Shown here one piece after another: positions 16,451 to 25,348 of a stretch of DNA of 64,000 nucleotides. The position numbers and the translations under genes are program-made. Each line of letters starts with the position of its first letter. Positions within the stretch are counted from its first letter, which is position 1. The DNA lies in assembly GCF_030816475.1 (NCBI RefSeq), contig NZ_JAUSXF010000001.1:3844001-3908000 (forward strand). The letters run 5' to 3'. The notes beneath the pieces were generated by a model. That model was not told the DNA's origin, searched no databases, and saw nothing but the letters and a program-made list of their open reading frames with translations. This DNA comes from Arthrobacter pascens (GTDB lineage Bacteria > Actinomycetota > Actinomycetes > Actinomycetales > Micrococcaceae).

Positions 16451-17341
16451 TCAGGACAGGACGTCCTTGCTGACGAACCTCGCGTAGGCAAGTGCGCCGA
16501 ACACTACAACATATCCCGCCTGCAGCAGGGCGTTGCTGGCGAAAGAGTCCCACAGCACTGGCTGGCGCAGGACGTCGGCGAAACCGAACCAGTAGTGGCT
16601 GAAAAGCCAGGGGTGCAGCCATTCCAGCTGCGGAAGCTGATCCAGGACCTGTGACACCACGGACACCACTACAGTGGCTGCCATCGCCCCGACCGGTACA
16701 ACGGTGAGCGTGGACAGGAAGAGGCCGATGGCTGAAAGTCCGGCCAGGGATAACGAAAGGTAGGCGGCGATCAGCACCAGTCGGAGCGCTGCTTCCGGAG
16801 GCTGGACAACGTCCCCTGACAACAGGGTCACGGGGCCGATGGGGAAGAACAGTCCGCCAATGGCTGCGCCGGCGAGCGCCACAGTGACTGGCGCGGCGAC
16901 ACAGAAGGCCAGCGCCCCTGCGTATTTCACAAGCAGCAGCCGCACCCGCCCGGCGGGTGCCACCAGCAGGTACCGCAGGGTGCCCAGGCTGGCCTCCCCA
17001 GCAATGGTATCGCCGGCCACTACCCCGATGGTGAGGGGCAGGAACAGCGGAACCGAAACCAGCATTGCCGTGACCGCCACGAACAGCCCGTTTTGCGTGA
17101 TCCTGTCCAGGAACGCCGGTCCCCTGCCGGCGGGGACGCGCGAGGAAAGCCTGACCGCGACGGCGATCAGCACCGGTATGGCTGCCAGTGCCAGCAGCAT
17201 CGCCCAGGTCCGCCGGCGCCTGAACAGGACCTTGAGCTCGGATGCCAGAAGGGAAAGACTCGATGCCGGTGCTTTCCCCGATGGTCCGGCGGGACTGTCA
17301 GGGACAGCACCGGGAACACCCGCCCGCAGGCTATTGTGCAA
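16451..17341 (-). CDS. ABC-2 type transporter permease
   Basis: 296-residue membrane protein with about six hydrophobic segments; the family hallmark is IGVVAGDTIAGEASLGTLRY after TM2. It forms the channel for the ATPase encoded immediately upstream. The reading frame opens with TTG at 17341, overlapping the ATPase stop by 11 bases; the start is uncertain because TTG is rare and the first 25 residues are low-complexity. The cargo is unknown, likely a lipid, drug or envelope factor given the LolA-like neighbour. Confidence 0.85.
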   Translation of the reverse strand: MHNSLRAGVPGAVPDSPAGPSGKAPASSLSLLASELKVLFRRRRTWAMLLALAAIPVLIAVAVRLSSRVPAGRGPAFLDRITQNGLFVAVTAMLVSVPLFLPLTIGVVAGDTIAGEASLGTLRYLLVAPAGRVRLLLVKYAGALAFCVAAPVTVALAGAAIGGLFFPIGPVTLLSGDVVQPPEAALRLVLIAAYLSLSLAGLSAIGLFLSTLTVVPVGAMAATVVVSVVSQVLDQLPQLEWLHPWLFSHYWFGFADVLRQPVLWDSFASNALLQAGYVVVFGALAYARFVSKDVLS

Positions 17342-18431
17342 CGTCGAACCCCTCCCCCGTTAAAGCAACAAAGCGGTCCTCAAGGCTCTCCCGCTCCACC
17401 GAAAATCCGCGGACCCGGACCCCTGCCTCCACCAGCCTCACCACCACGTCCTCCGGCGCCGCAACGTCCCGGGCTGCGGGATTATCTCCTGGCCGGACGC
17501 CCCCGCCGGACACTGGGGCTACGGCGGTAAGCACCTCGCCATCCGGCTCACGTGTCCCTGCCACCGGAGCCATGCCCAGCCGCACCAGGACCCCGGAAGC
17601 GGCGCCGGCGTCGGGCGTCACCAGTCGGAAGCGTGCTTCGCCGGACTGGCGCAGTTCCGCCAGGGGGCCCTGGGCCACCAGCCGACCGGCGCTCATGATC
17701 GCCGCATGCGTGCAGATCTGCTCCACTTCGGCCAGGAGGTGGCTGGAGACGAAGACAGTAGCGCCGTCCGCGGCCAGGGAGCGCACCAGGCTCCGCACCT
17801 CCCGGGTTCCCTGCGGATCCAGCCCGTTGGTGGGCTCGTCCAGGACCAGCAGCTCCCGCGGAGAAAGCAGTGCATTGGCGATCCCCAGCCTCTGCTTCAT
17901 GCCGAGGGAATAGGCGTGGACCCGCTTGCCGGCGGCATGCGCCAAACCCACCCGCTCCAGCGCCTGGCCCACCCGCGCCGACCGCGTGGCCGGTGGTGCG
18001 TGGCGGCTGGCGGCGTCGAGCCGGTGCAGGTTGGCGGCACCGGACAGGAACGGATAGAACGCCGGGCCCTCCACGAGTGCCCCCACCCGCGGGAGGACCT
18101 CGTGGAGCCGGCGGGGCATCTCCAGCCCCAGCACGTTGACAGTGCCTGCCGTCGCGGCGGCCAGGCCCAGCATCATACGGATGGTGGTTGTCTTTCCCGA
18201 CCCGTTGGGGCCCAGGAACCCGAACACCGAACCGTGCGGCACGGCCAGATTAATTCCATCGACCGCCATCTGATGGCCGAACCGTTTACTCAGGCCATTG
18301 GTCTCAATGGTCAGGCCGGGCTTCCCGCCTGCGGGCAGACTGGTTGGCAGGCTCGTTCGAGCCGGAGCCAAGCGGACAGGATCCTCGACGCTGTCCCCCC
18401 GGAGCGGGTCCTCCCGCCGGCGGGAAGTCAC
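17331..18431 (-). CDS. ABC transporter ATP-binding protein
   Basis: 366-residue ATPase. Walker A is GPNGSGKTT, the signature is YSLGMKQRLGIA (SLGMKQR variant of LSGGQ, common in ABC-2 exporters), Walker B is LLVLDEPTNGLDP and the switch His is in VSSHLLAEVEQ. About 40 extra residues precede the fold, and a C-terminal domain of about 100 residues is typical of drug or envelope exporters. The GTG start at 18431 overlaps the LolA-like gene's stop (GTGA), so the three genes form one operon: LolA-like, ATPase, permease. Confidence 0.92.
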   Translation of the reverse strand: MTSRRREDPLRGDSVEDPVRLAPARTSLPTSLPAGGKPGLTIETNGLSKRFGHQMAVDGINLAVPHGSVFGFLGPNGSGKTTTIRMMLGLAAATAGTVNVLGLEMPRRLHEVLPRVGALVEGPAFYPFLSGAANLHRLDAASRHAPPATRSARVGQALERVGLAHAAGKRVHAYSLGMKQRLGIANALLSPRELLVLDEPTNGLDPQGTREVRSLVRSLAADGATVFVSSHLLAEVEQICTHAAIMSAGRLVAQGPLAELRQSGEARFRLVTPDAGAASGVLVRLGMAPVAGTREPDGEVLTAVAPVSGGGVRPGDNPAARDVAAPEDVVVRLVEAGVRVRGFSVERESLEDRFVALTGEGFDVAQ

Positions 18432-19546
18432 GGAGCCACTGCGGTGGCGGCTGCCTGCAGCCGTTCCGGCGGAACCATCCCCACAAAGACGCGTCCGTCG
18501 TCGGTGAACAGGACGTTCACCAGCGCGGTGGACAGCAGCCGTCCACCGGGAACGACGACGGCGGCCTGGGCCAGGAGCGGGTCCTTCAGCAGCGATTCGC
18601 TCAGGAAGGATCCCTGCCCGGCGTCCGCTGCCCGGATGCCGACGACCGTTTCCCAGCCGCTGCCCGTTACCGATGGCTTCTGGTCACCGGTCCCGCTGTC
18701 CGGCGTGACCGGCCGGTGCGGGATCGGCGGCGGCTGCAGTTCCTTCACGGTGGCGCCAGGCGGAGGGACAAAGCTGAACAATGAGTCATCGGGAGCCCCC
18801 AGGGACAGGCTGGTGAACCCCGATTGGAAGGCCGGATCAGCCTGTCCGCGCGCGGTCACCGATACCCTGAGCGGCAAGCCCGTCTGGCCGTCCACGGCGA
18901 TGGCGGCCTTTCCCACCAGCGTCCCCTGGGTCCGGGGTTCCAGGACCAGGTTGTAGGCCGTCCGTCCGGCAACTTCAACGTCCGGACCCACAGTCACGTT
19001 GGTGGAGCTGTCCAGCGCCGCGAGGAACCGGCCGGCGAGGGCTTCCGGCGTGGGATAGGCCGGTGTCTGCGGCTGTGTCAGCGGAAGATCGCGGGCCATT
19101 GCCGGGAGCGTGAGATGGGCGGCGCTGTTGTCCTTGGATGAGTAGAACCACAGGTCACTGTCCCGCCTGATGATGTCCCTTTCAGCCAGCCGGTCCACTA
19201 CCTGGACACGCAGCTTGGCCGGCCCGTCAACGAAGACCCGGGCCGTGTGCTGGCCGGTCAGGAGCTCGATTATCGATGCTGCCCCGCCCGCAGTCCCGCC
19301 CGGAGACGCCGGTCCCGACGTTGGTCCGGCAGCCGGAAGTTCGGGAAGTCCAAGCTCGGAGGTCTGCTGCAGGGTTCCGGAGAAGGACTTTGCCTGGTGC
19401 GTGGCCAGCAAGGTCAGGACCTGCTCCGGAGTCTTGTCGGGGAGGGGATCGCCTGCCCACACAGGGATTGATCCCGCCAGCGCCCCGGCGGCGATCACTG
19501 CAGGTACCGCCACGGCGGGCACCCACCGCAGCCACGGGCGGCTCAC
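18428..19546 (-). CDS. Secreted LolA/RseB-like lipoprotein-binding-fold protein
   Basis: 372-residue exported protein. A signal sequence with hydrophobic core VPAVAVPAVIAAGALAG is followed by a LolA-type half-barrel: SFSGTLQQTSELGLPEL, DLWFYSSKDNSAAHLTL and a repeat of strand segments such as TAYNLVLEPR and QTGLPLRVSVTAR. The mid region has a Gly/Ser/Pro insert. Such proteins bind acyl chains or sense envelope state; in actinobacteria they sit before an ABC-2 exporter as here. It is the first gene of the operon, with a GTG start at 19546 after GGAGCGGGG. Confidence 0.8.
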   Translation of the reverse strand: MSRPWLRWVPAVAVPAVIAAGALAGSIPVWAGDPLPDKTPEQVLTLLATHQAKSFSGTLQQTSELGLPELPAAGPTSGPASPGGTAGGAASIIELLTGQHTARVFVDGPAKLRVQVVDRLAERDIIRRDSDLWFYSSKDNSAAHLTLPAMARDLPLTQPQTPAYPTPEALAGRFLAALDSSTNVTVGPDVEVAGRTAYNLVLEPRTQGTLVGKAAIAVDGQTGLPLRVSVTARGQADPAFQSGFTSLSLGAPDDSLFSFVPPPGATVKELQPPPIPHRPVTPDSGTGDQKPSVTGSGWETVVGIRAADAGQGSFLSESLLKDPLLAQAAVVVPGGRLLSTALVNVLFTDDGRVFVGMVPPERLQAAATAVAP

Positions 19547-19635
19547 GCCAGCCCCGCTCCGTTGTCGTTGGCTCCCATAGATTCAGGTTACGCCTGCGGA
19601 CGGCAGTCCACACCCCTGCCAGGCACGAGCTGTGG

Positions 19636-22413
19636 CTACGCGGGCGTGACGGTTCCGGCGCCGCCGTCGACCGTGATTCTCTGGCCAGTGGAAAGCACGA
19701 TGGTTGCGTCGGGGACGCCCACCACCGCGGGGATGCCATACTCCCGCGCCACCACCGCCCCATGGGAATTGGGTCCGCCCATTTCCATTACCAGGCCGCC
19801 CGCTGTGAGGAACAGAGGTGTCCAGCCGGGGTCTGTTGAGGGGGCTACGAGGATCTCTCCGGGTTCCAGGTGGGCGCCCACGGGATCAAGGATGACGCGG
19901 GCGGACGCTGTCACGGTACCGGACGACGCCGGGCTCCCGGCAAGTGCTCCGGGAACAGCGTCCGCAGCCCCGACTGGCCGCACCGCTTCCGGTTCCGTGC
20001 CGTCGGACAGCAGCACGCGGGGCACATGGCGGCGTTCGAGCTCCAGGGCGTAGGCCTCCCGGCGCTGCGCCACGAGCTGATGTAGGCGCGTTCCGGTTGC
20101 GATCCCCTGCCGGGCCTCGACGGTGTCGAGGAAAAAGACGTCGTCGGGATCCCCGATTTTTCCGGCTGCGGCCAGCGACTCCCCCACCTGGCGCAGTTGT
20201 CTCCGCACCTCGGCGAGCCCCAGCACGAGCTGGTATTTGGGCAGCTCACGCAGCCCGGCGAAGAGCCTGGCCCGCCGCAACGCAGCCCGTACCAGGGCGC
20301 CGCGGATGCGGCCATGACGCGTCGCCTCCGCCGTAAGCCGCACCACGTGCGCCTCCGCTTCCTCCGCGCCGTTGCTGAATTGAAGGTCGGGAGCCAGCAC
20401 GGGATTCTCCAACCGGAGGTAGTTCGCCAGGACACCGATGATGTGGGTGGGATCATCGGACCAGCGGGACATGCCCACATCGATCTCCGCCACCGCACGG
20501 TGTCCGTACCGCTGCATGAAGCGTTCCAGGCCTGCCTGCAGGACCGGCGGCAGCTCCTCCGCGTTGAACGCTGCCGCGAGAACGGCGGGCTCCTGCCCTG
20601 TCACGGCAGCGAGGGATTCGCCGTCGTCCTTGATCACTGTGGCGAGGTGCCACAGTTCCAAGTCCATTTCGGTGGTCACGTTGTTGGGCAGGCCACGGAG
20701 GACCTGCTGGAGGTCGTCCCACCGGCTGCGGCCGGGGCCCAACAGTTTTCCAGCGAAAGCCAGCGTGGCGAATCCAAGTGCCGCGAGGGGAAGCGTGGCA
20801 GGCACAATCGCAAAGAGTCTGCTGCCCAGCAGGTACTCGGCATGGTCAAGGCGTTCGGCCGGACTGGCGTCCGCCCGCAACTGCAGCGACCTTCCGAATT
20901 CACTGGAGAATCGTTCCAGCCGGCGCATGGCTGCTTCCGGCCTGAACAGGCCATGGAGCAGGGCTTCGGGAACACGGGCCCTGGCTGCGGCCGGAACCAC
21001 GTGCCGGAGCAGGCCCAGCGGTGTCCTCCGGTTCACCGAAAACCGCGGATCATCAAAGATTTGGCGCAGCACGGTGGCGGAGCGGGCCTCCATCACGTCG
21101 AACACCCGGGGGACGATCCGACGGCCGGTGCTGCTGCGGGCAACAGTGGTGAGGTCGATGTAGATGCGTTGGCCGGCCTCTGCGTAGGGGGATGGCCCGT
21201 TATGTGGTTCGGGAACATCGAACCGGGCCGTCCGGGCAATGGAGGATGCAATGAGCCGGAGGGCGGCCAGTCCCATGGGAGTTATCGGCCGGGTCAGGCC
21301 CTGCGCCAGGCTGAAGCACAGGTAGACGCGGGGGCCGTCCTCTGCTGGCACCCGCTCGGGAAGGGGGTACAAGGTGGTGATGGGGCGTGACTGGGTCAGC
21401 CACAGCACATCGTCGCGGCCGAGGGCCCATTCGATGTCCTGGGGCGCCCCGAAAAGCCTCTCCGCCCGTATGCCGAGGGCTGCCAGTTGAACCACCTGCG
21501 CCTCGGTCAGGCAGGGGTCGCTCCCGGCGTCGGGGACTTCGACGGTCTCCGTCCCACCACCAGGCAGGGGCCGGACCATCATCCGCTTGTCCCCCAGCCG
21601 CCGTTCCAGGACCCTTCCCGCGACCGGGTCCGCGACAAAGTGGTCCGGGTTGACCGTTCCGGAGACCACTGCCTCACCCAGCCCTGGGCTGGCATCGATG
21701 ACGGCCTCCTGCCGGCGGCCGGTGATCGGGTTGGCAGTGAACATCACGCCGGCCGCCGCGGCGTCCACCATCCGTTGGACGACGACGGCGAGCGCCACGG
21801 CTGCCGGGTCAATCCCGCGGTTTGCCCGGTAGCTGACCGCCCTGTCCGTCCAGAGGGACGCCCAGCAGTTCTTCACTGCCTCCAGCAAAGCGTCGCCACC
21901 CACTACGTTGAGGTAGGTATCCTGCTGACCGGCGAAGCTGGCGAATGGAAGATCCTCGGCAGTGGCCGAGGACCTCACGGCAACGGGGACGTCGTCCCCC
22001 AGAGCCCCATAGGCCTCAGTCACGGCAGCGGCGATTTCGGGCGGGATGTCCGCGGCACGGATGGCTTCCCGTGCCCGGCCAGCGAGCGCAGCCAGCTCCG
22101 GCAGCCGGTCTGCAGGCGTGGACTCCAGCTCCCGAAGGACCTCTCCGAGGGGTCCTGCATCAGTTTGCGTTTGTGGGGCGGTGGCCAGCCGGTAGGCGTC
22201 GGTGGTCAGGCAAAAGCCGTCCGGCACCAGCAGTCCTCCGCTCATCAGCTCGCCAAGGTTTGCTGCTTTGCCGCCGACCAGCGGCACCATTCCGGCGTTG
22301 ATGTGGCCCAGGTCCAGGACCAGCTTCCCGTCCGGAACCCCGGTTCCCGTCTCTTGGGGTGCTTCTCCTGTTGTGCGTGCGGAATGATCGGGTGCTGCAG
22401 CGGATTCAGGCAT
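19636..22413 (-). CDS. PEP-synthase-like phosphotransferase (rifampicin phosphotransferase type)
   Basis: 925 residues. The N-terminal ATP-grasp domain carries VGGKAANLGEL and DVPVAVRSSATAEDLP; a central unique domain of about 400 residues begins near FSLAQGLTRPITPMGLAA; the C-terminal swivelling phosphohistidine domain has GGPNSHGAVVAREYGIPAVV with His884. This order (ATP-binding, substrate-binding, His) is that of rifampicin phosphotransferase, which inactivates rifampicin by phosphorylation using ATP. It lacks the TIM-barrel PEP-binding domain of true PEP synthase. Whether it confers rifampicin resistance cannot be told; many environmental relatives have unknown substrates. A Usp gene starts 31 bp upstream in the same direction, so a stress-linked operon is likely. 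Confidence 0.85.
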   Translation of the reverse strand: MPESAAAPDHSARTTGEAPQETGTGVPDGKLVLDLGHINAGMVPLVGGKAANLGELMSGGLLVPDGFCLTTDAYRLATAPQTQTDAGPLGEVLRELESTPADRLPELAALAGRAREAIRAADIPPEIAAAVTEAYGALGDDVPVAVRSSATAEDLPFASFAGQQDTYLNVVGGDALLEAVKNCWASLWTDRAVSYRANRGIDPAAVALAVVVQRMVDAAAAGVMFTANPITGRRQEAVIDASPGLGEAVVSGTVNPDHFVADPVAGRVLERRLGDKRMMVRPLPGGGTETVEVPDAGSDPCLTEAQVVQLAALGIRAERLFGAPQDIEWALGRDDVLWLTQSRPITTLYPLPERVPAEDGPRVYLCFSLAQGLTRPITPMGLAALRLIASSIARTARFDVPEPHNGPSPYAEAGQRIYIDLTTVARSSTGRRIVPRVFDVMEARSATVLRQIFDDPRFSVNRRTPLGLLRHVVPAAARARVPEALLHGLFRPEAAMRRLERFSSEFGRSLQLRADASPAERLDHAEYLLGSRLFAIVPATLPLAALGFATLAFAGKLLGPGRSRWDDLQQVLRGLPNNVTTEMDLELWHLATVIKDDGESLAAVTGQEPAVLAAAFNAEELPPVLQAGLERFMQRYGHRAVAEIDVGMSRWSDDPTHIIGVLANYLRLENPVLAPDLQFSNGAEEAEAHVVRLTAEATRHGRIRGALVRAALRRARLFAGLRELPKYQLVLGLAEVRRQLRQVGESLAAAGKIGDPDDVFFLDTVEARQGIATGTRLHQLVAQRREAYALELERRHVPRVLLSDGTEPEAVRPVGAADAVPGALAGSPASSGTVTASARVILDPVGAHLEPGEILVAPSTDPGWTPLFLTAGGLVMEMGGPNSHGAVVAREYGIPAVVGVPDATIVLSTGQRITVDGGAGTVTPA

Positions 22414-22443
22414 CGCACGCCTCCTGTTGACGCAGCGGGAAGT

Positions 22444-23475
22444 TTAGGCGGCGCCGAGGATGGGACCGAAACTTGCTCTGTCAGCGAGCCGCAGGTCCTC
22501 ACGGTCCGGCACAACCATGACCGGCCCCTTGGCATGGTGAAGTACTCCGTCGGAGGTGGATCCGAGAAGCATCCCGGTGAATCCGCCACGGCCGCGGGTG
22601 CCTACGACCACGAGTTCCACATGTTTGCTGGCCTCCACGAGAACTTCGACGGGTGAGCCGTCCTTCAGCTCAGACTCCATGGAAAGGTGCGGATAATGGC
22701 TCTTGAGCCAGGTCATGCCTGCATCCAGCTGCATACGGATATCCGCGAAGAGAGCCTTGCGGTCCATGGGCGCGGGAACCCACGCCAGAGATCCGCTGTA
22801 CTGCGGAACGGCGCAGACCACGCGCAGGGTTGCGCCCATCCGCTCCGCCTGCGATGCCGCCTCCAGGACCGCCACGCGCGCCTGCTCGGAACCGTCCACA
22901 CCCACCACCACCACGTTCTCTACGCGCTGGTGCCCCATTTTCGCCTGCTCCGCCTTGATCCGTTTATCCTCGGTGGTTTCCCCCAGCCTGTCCGCGCAGA
23001 TGAGCGGGACAGTCACCGTTGGACACTTGGCATGGGCAGGCAGTGCGCTGCTTACCGACCCCAGAAGGCGGCCCACGAAACCGCCCCGGCCGCGCGTGCC
23101 GAAGACCAGGAGCTCGGCCGTTTCGGACATCTCCAGCAGCACGCCCGAGGCGTCTCCATTCTCAACGGAGGCATCGACGTCGACGCTGTAGCCCGAGACC
23201 TTGTCCACGGCCTGCCTGACGATCGCTTCGGCGCCTTCGCGGATCACCGAATCATCCACCGTGGCGTAGCCGCCGTCCAGGCCTGAGGCGGCAAAGATGG
23301 GCACGGAATATGCCGTCACGATATGCAGCGGGCGGCGCCTGCGCTCGGCTTCACGGGCCGCCCAAACGAGGGCACACTGACCATGGTCCGAACCGTCCAC
23401 GCCGACAACGATCCCGCGGGGAGCAGCAGAATTGCCACCGCTGTCCCGGTCCCGATGCGTTTCCTGTGCGCCCAT
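22444..23475 (-). CDS. Tandem universal stress protein (two UspA domains)
   Basis: 343-residue soluble protein with two Usp folds. Each begins with a VVGVDGS motif and ends with the ATP-binding G-2x-G-9x-G(S/T) loop: GTRGRGGFVGRLLGSVSSAL in domain 1 and GTRGRGGFTGMLLGSTSDGV in domain 2. Both therefore look ATP-binding. Such double Usp proteins are linked to dormancy and redox or hypoxia stress in actinobacteria. It is placed directly upstream of the rifampicin-phosphotransferase-like gene. Confidence 0.9.
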   Translation of the reverse strand: MGAQETHRDRDSGGNSAAPRGIVVGVDGSDHGQCALVWAAREAERRRRPLHIVTAYSVPIFAASGLDGGYATVDDSVIREGAEAIVRQAVDKVSGYSVDVDASVENGDASGVLLEMSETAELLVFGTRGRGGFVGRLLGSVSSALPAHAKCPTVTVPLICADRLGETTEDKRIKAEQAKMGHQRVENVVVVGVDGSEQARVAVLEAASQAERMGATLRVVCAVPQYSGSLAWVPAPMDRKALFADIRMQLDAGMTWLKSHYPHLSMESELKDGSPVEVLVEASKHVELVVVGTRGRGGFTGMLLGSTSDGVLHHAKGPVMVVPDREDLRLADRASFGPILGAA

Positions 23476-23862
23476 GGGGTCGCCTCCTCGCGATACTGCC
23501 TGATGTTGCGGCTATTCTGCCAGAAGCGGACCTGTTTCCCGCGTATGAGCCTTCAGCACGCACGCGGCCAGGCGAAGCCCGCCTCCACTTCTCACTATTC
23601 TCGGTACACGTTTACTTAGCAAGGAGTTATCCACAGCCCCTTACCTGCGGGGATGAGAGCGCGAACATCCAGTATGAAGAATGTTTGGGTTTGGGCTATC
23701 CCTGTCAGTAATTGTTCTGTAGTCTTCAAGCCATCGCTGGTCCGGGATGATGTCTGTCAGAAGACGTCCCGGCCAGGTACTGCGGCCGCACTTTGGGGGT
23801 AACGGAACGCGTGCAGGGCAACGATGCCTGCCAGCTGACTGTTTCGAAGGAGGAAAACTGTA
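23476..23862. other. Intergenic region without a recognised gene
   Basis: 387 bp between divergent genes. It must hold the promoters of the Usp gene (leftward) and the short flavin-fold gene (rightward). A single TTATCCACA, the DnaA-box sequence, lies at 23627-23635. Short open frames crossing it have no ribosome sites or recognisable products. Confidence 0.5.
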
Positions 23863-24510
23863 GTGTCAAGCACGCCTATGAATGTCGGGACCGAACAGAC
23901 CACCACGGTGGTCATTGGCACGGGCCTTTCCGGCCTCGCCGTCGCCGCAGAACTCCGCCGGCGGGGTGTGGACTCCATCGTGGTGGACGGACTCGACATC
24001 CTGGGCGCCGGGCAACCGGCTAACACAGCTTCACTCCAGCGCTGCGATGCAGCAGACTCAGACTCCCTCCGGGAGCGGAATGAAATCCTCCGCCACCTCC
24101 GCATCTACGCTGCCAGCCACGGCATGGATGTCCGCAACACCACACGGGCGGTCCAGCTGACAATGGTGGGCGGGGCGCCCACCGGCCCCACCGATGAACC
24201 CTTTGTCCGCCAGTGGGAAGTCCACACCCCCACGGGTATCCTGCTGGCTGATCACATTGTGCTGACCCGCTGCGCCCACAGCCAGCTCCGGCGGATGCTC
24301 AATGACTTCGGAATCACAGTGGGCCGTAACCTGGTGTCCGCGATGCGGGCAATCGGCATCTACCTTGTGGGTGTTGGCGAGCTCATCACCCCGTCCCCGA
24401 AGGAAGTTCTGCGCCAGGCAAAAACAGTGGGCCAGGCTATCTCCGCGAAAGTCAACCCGGAAAACACGCCAAACCTCCTCACCGGCAGCCTCGCCATCCT
24501 GCCCGCTTGA
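23863..24510 (+). CDS. Short FAD/NAD(P)-binding-fold protein of unknown function
   Basis: 215 residues, GTG start at 23863 behind an excellent AAGGAGGAAAACTGTA site. Residues 15-40 form a dinucleotide-binding Rossmann start, TTVVIGTGLSGLAVAAELRR, and the protein reads like the N-terminal half of a flavin monooxygenase or thioredoxin-reductase-like protein. It lacks a recognisable second half or C-terminal FAD motif and ends with a simple tail LLTGSLAILPA. It could be a degenerate or regulatory relative. Its neighbours give no functional hint. Confidence 0.65.
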   Translation: MSSTPMNVGTEQTTTVVIGTGLSGLAVAAELRRRGVDSIVVDGLDILGAGQPANTASLQRCDAADSDSLRERNEILRHLRIYAASHGMDVRNTTRAVQLTMVGGAPTGPTDEPFVRQWEVHTPTGILLADHIVLTRCAHSQLRRMLNDFGITVGRNLVSAMRAIGIYLVGVGELITPSPKEVLRQAKTVGQAISAKVNPENTPNLLTGSLAILPA

Positions 24511-24566
24511 TCGCCATCCTGCCTGATTAATTCAACCGGCCGCCTCAACGCGGCGCCGGGCTTGGT

Positions 24567-25238
24567 TCAGCCGGCGTCTTCGCCTGGTCCTTCACTGCCG
24601 GCACCCGGTCCTTCACTGCCGGCGAGCCGGCGCTTCGCCATGATCCCGATGGCTACCAGCAAACCGATGGCCACTGCCGCGAAGACCACAAGGCTCCAAG
24701 GGAACGGCTGCGACGCGTCGCCGACGGGGGCGGGCGACTCGGTTGTTCCAGGACGGGCGGTCCCCATGCTCGGAACGACAGCGGGCGCCGTCGAACTTCC
24801 CGAAGTTGAACTTCCCGGACTTGAACTTCCCGAAGGGGTCGCGCCCGGAACTGCCCCTGCCGTTGCCGTGAAGCTGAACGTCCCCTCGAGGGGGTGGGAA
24901 TCCGAACCGGCGACGCGCCACGTGACCGTGTATTTGCCTGCCGGGCCGCCGGGCCTGAGTTGCTGGGAGGCCACCTTGTCCACGATTTTGACGGGGCCGT
25001 CCGACCATTCAGCGCCGCCGGCATCCTTGATGGAGAACCGGGCGCCGATGCCCTGCGGGGTGTTGTTGAAGGTGACACTCACCTTCTCCGGCGGCACGCC
25101 CACCGTGGCATCCGGCGCCGGGCTGCTCGATTCGGCGGAATCGTGGGCGGAAGCCGGACCGGCCGCACCGAGAAAGGCAGCTGCGAACACGGCTGTTCCG
25201 AGCACAATTTTGAACAACTGGCGGCGGATGGAACGCAT
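24567..25238 (-). CDS. CopC-like copper-binding protein with C-terminal membrane anchor
   Basis: 223 residues. The signal peptide ends at ASA-HD, leaving His at the mature N terminus as in CopC copper sites; the second ligand motif SDSHPLEGTFSF is intact. The domain is the CopC/YcnJ beta barrel (about residues 32-125). A Gly/Ser/Thr/Pro linker with SSPGSSTSGSST repeats leads to one membrane helix (about 182-200) and an acidic GSEGPG-repeat tail. It probably binds Cu(II) outside the membrane. No CopD gene is next to it. Confidence 0.85.
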   Translation of the reverse strand: MRSIRRQLFKIVLGTAVFAAAFLGAAGPASAHDSAESSSPAPDATVGVPPEKVSVTFNNTPQGIGARFSIKDAGGAEWSDGPVKIVDKVASQQLRPGGPAGKYTVTWRVAGSDSHPLEGTFSFTATAGAVPGATPSGSSSPGSSTSGSSTAPAVVPSMGTARPGTTESPAPVGDASQPFPWSLVVFAAVAIGLLVAIGIMAKRRLAGSEGPGAGSEGPGEDAG

Positions 25239-25348
25239 GCTGGGACTGCTCCTTGTGTTGGCTTCCTTACAGAGTAGGCGAATGTGCCGGATTGCTCCGT
25301 TCGCTCCCCATAGGATTCAGGTATCCCCATAGACTCCCCGGAGGATTC

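Noticed and set aside
23627..23635. Single perfect DnaA-box sequence TTATCCACA
   Set aside because: One isolated 9-mer is expected by chance at this scale. There is no cluster of boxes, AT-rich unwinding region or dnaA/dnaN neighbour.
23310..23711. A rightward 133-codon frame across the divergent Usp promoter
   Set aside because: It overlaps the Usp gene start on the opposite strand, has no ribosome site and no recognisable domain.
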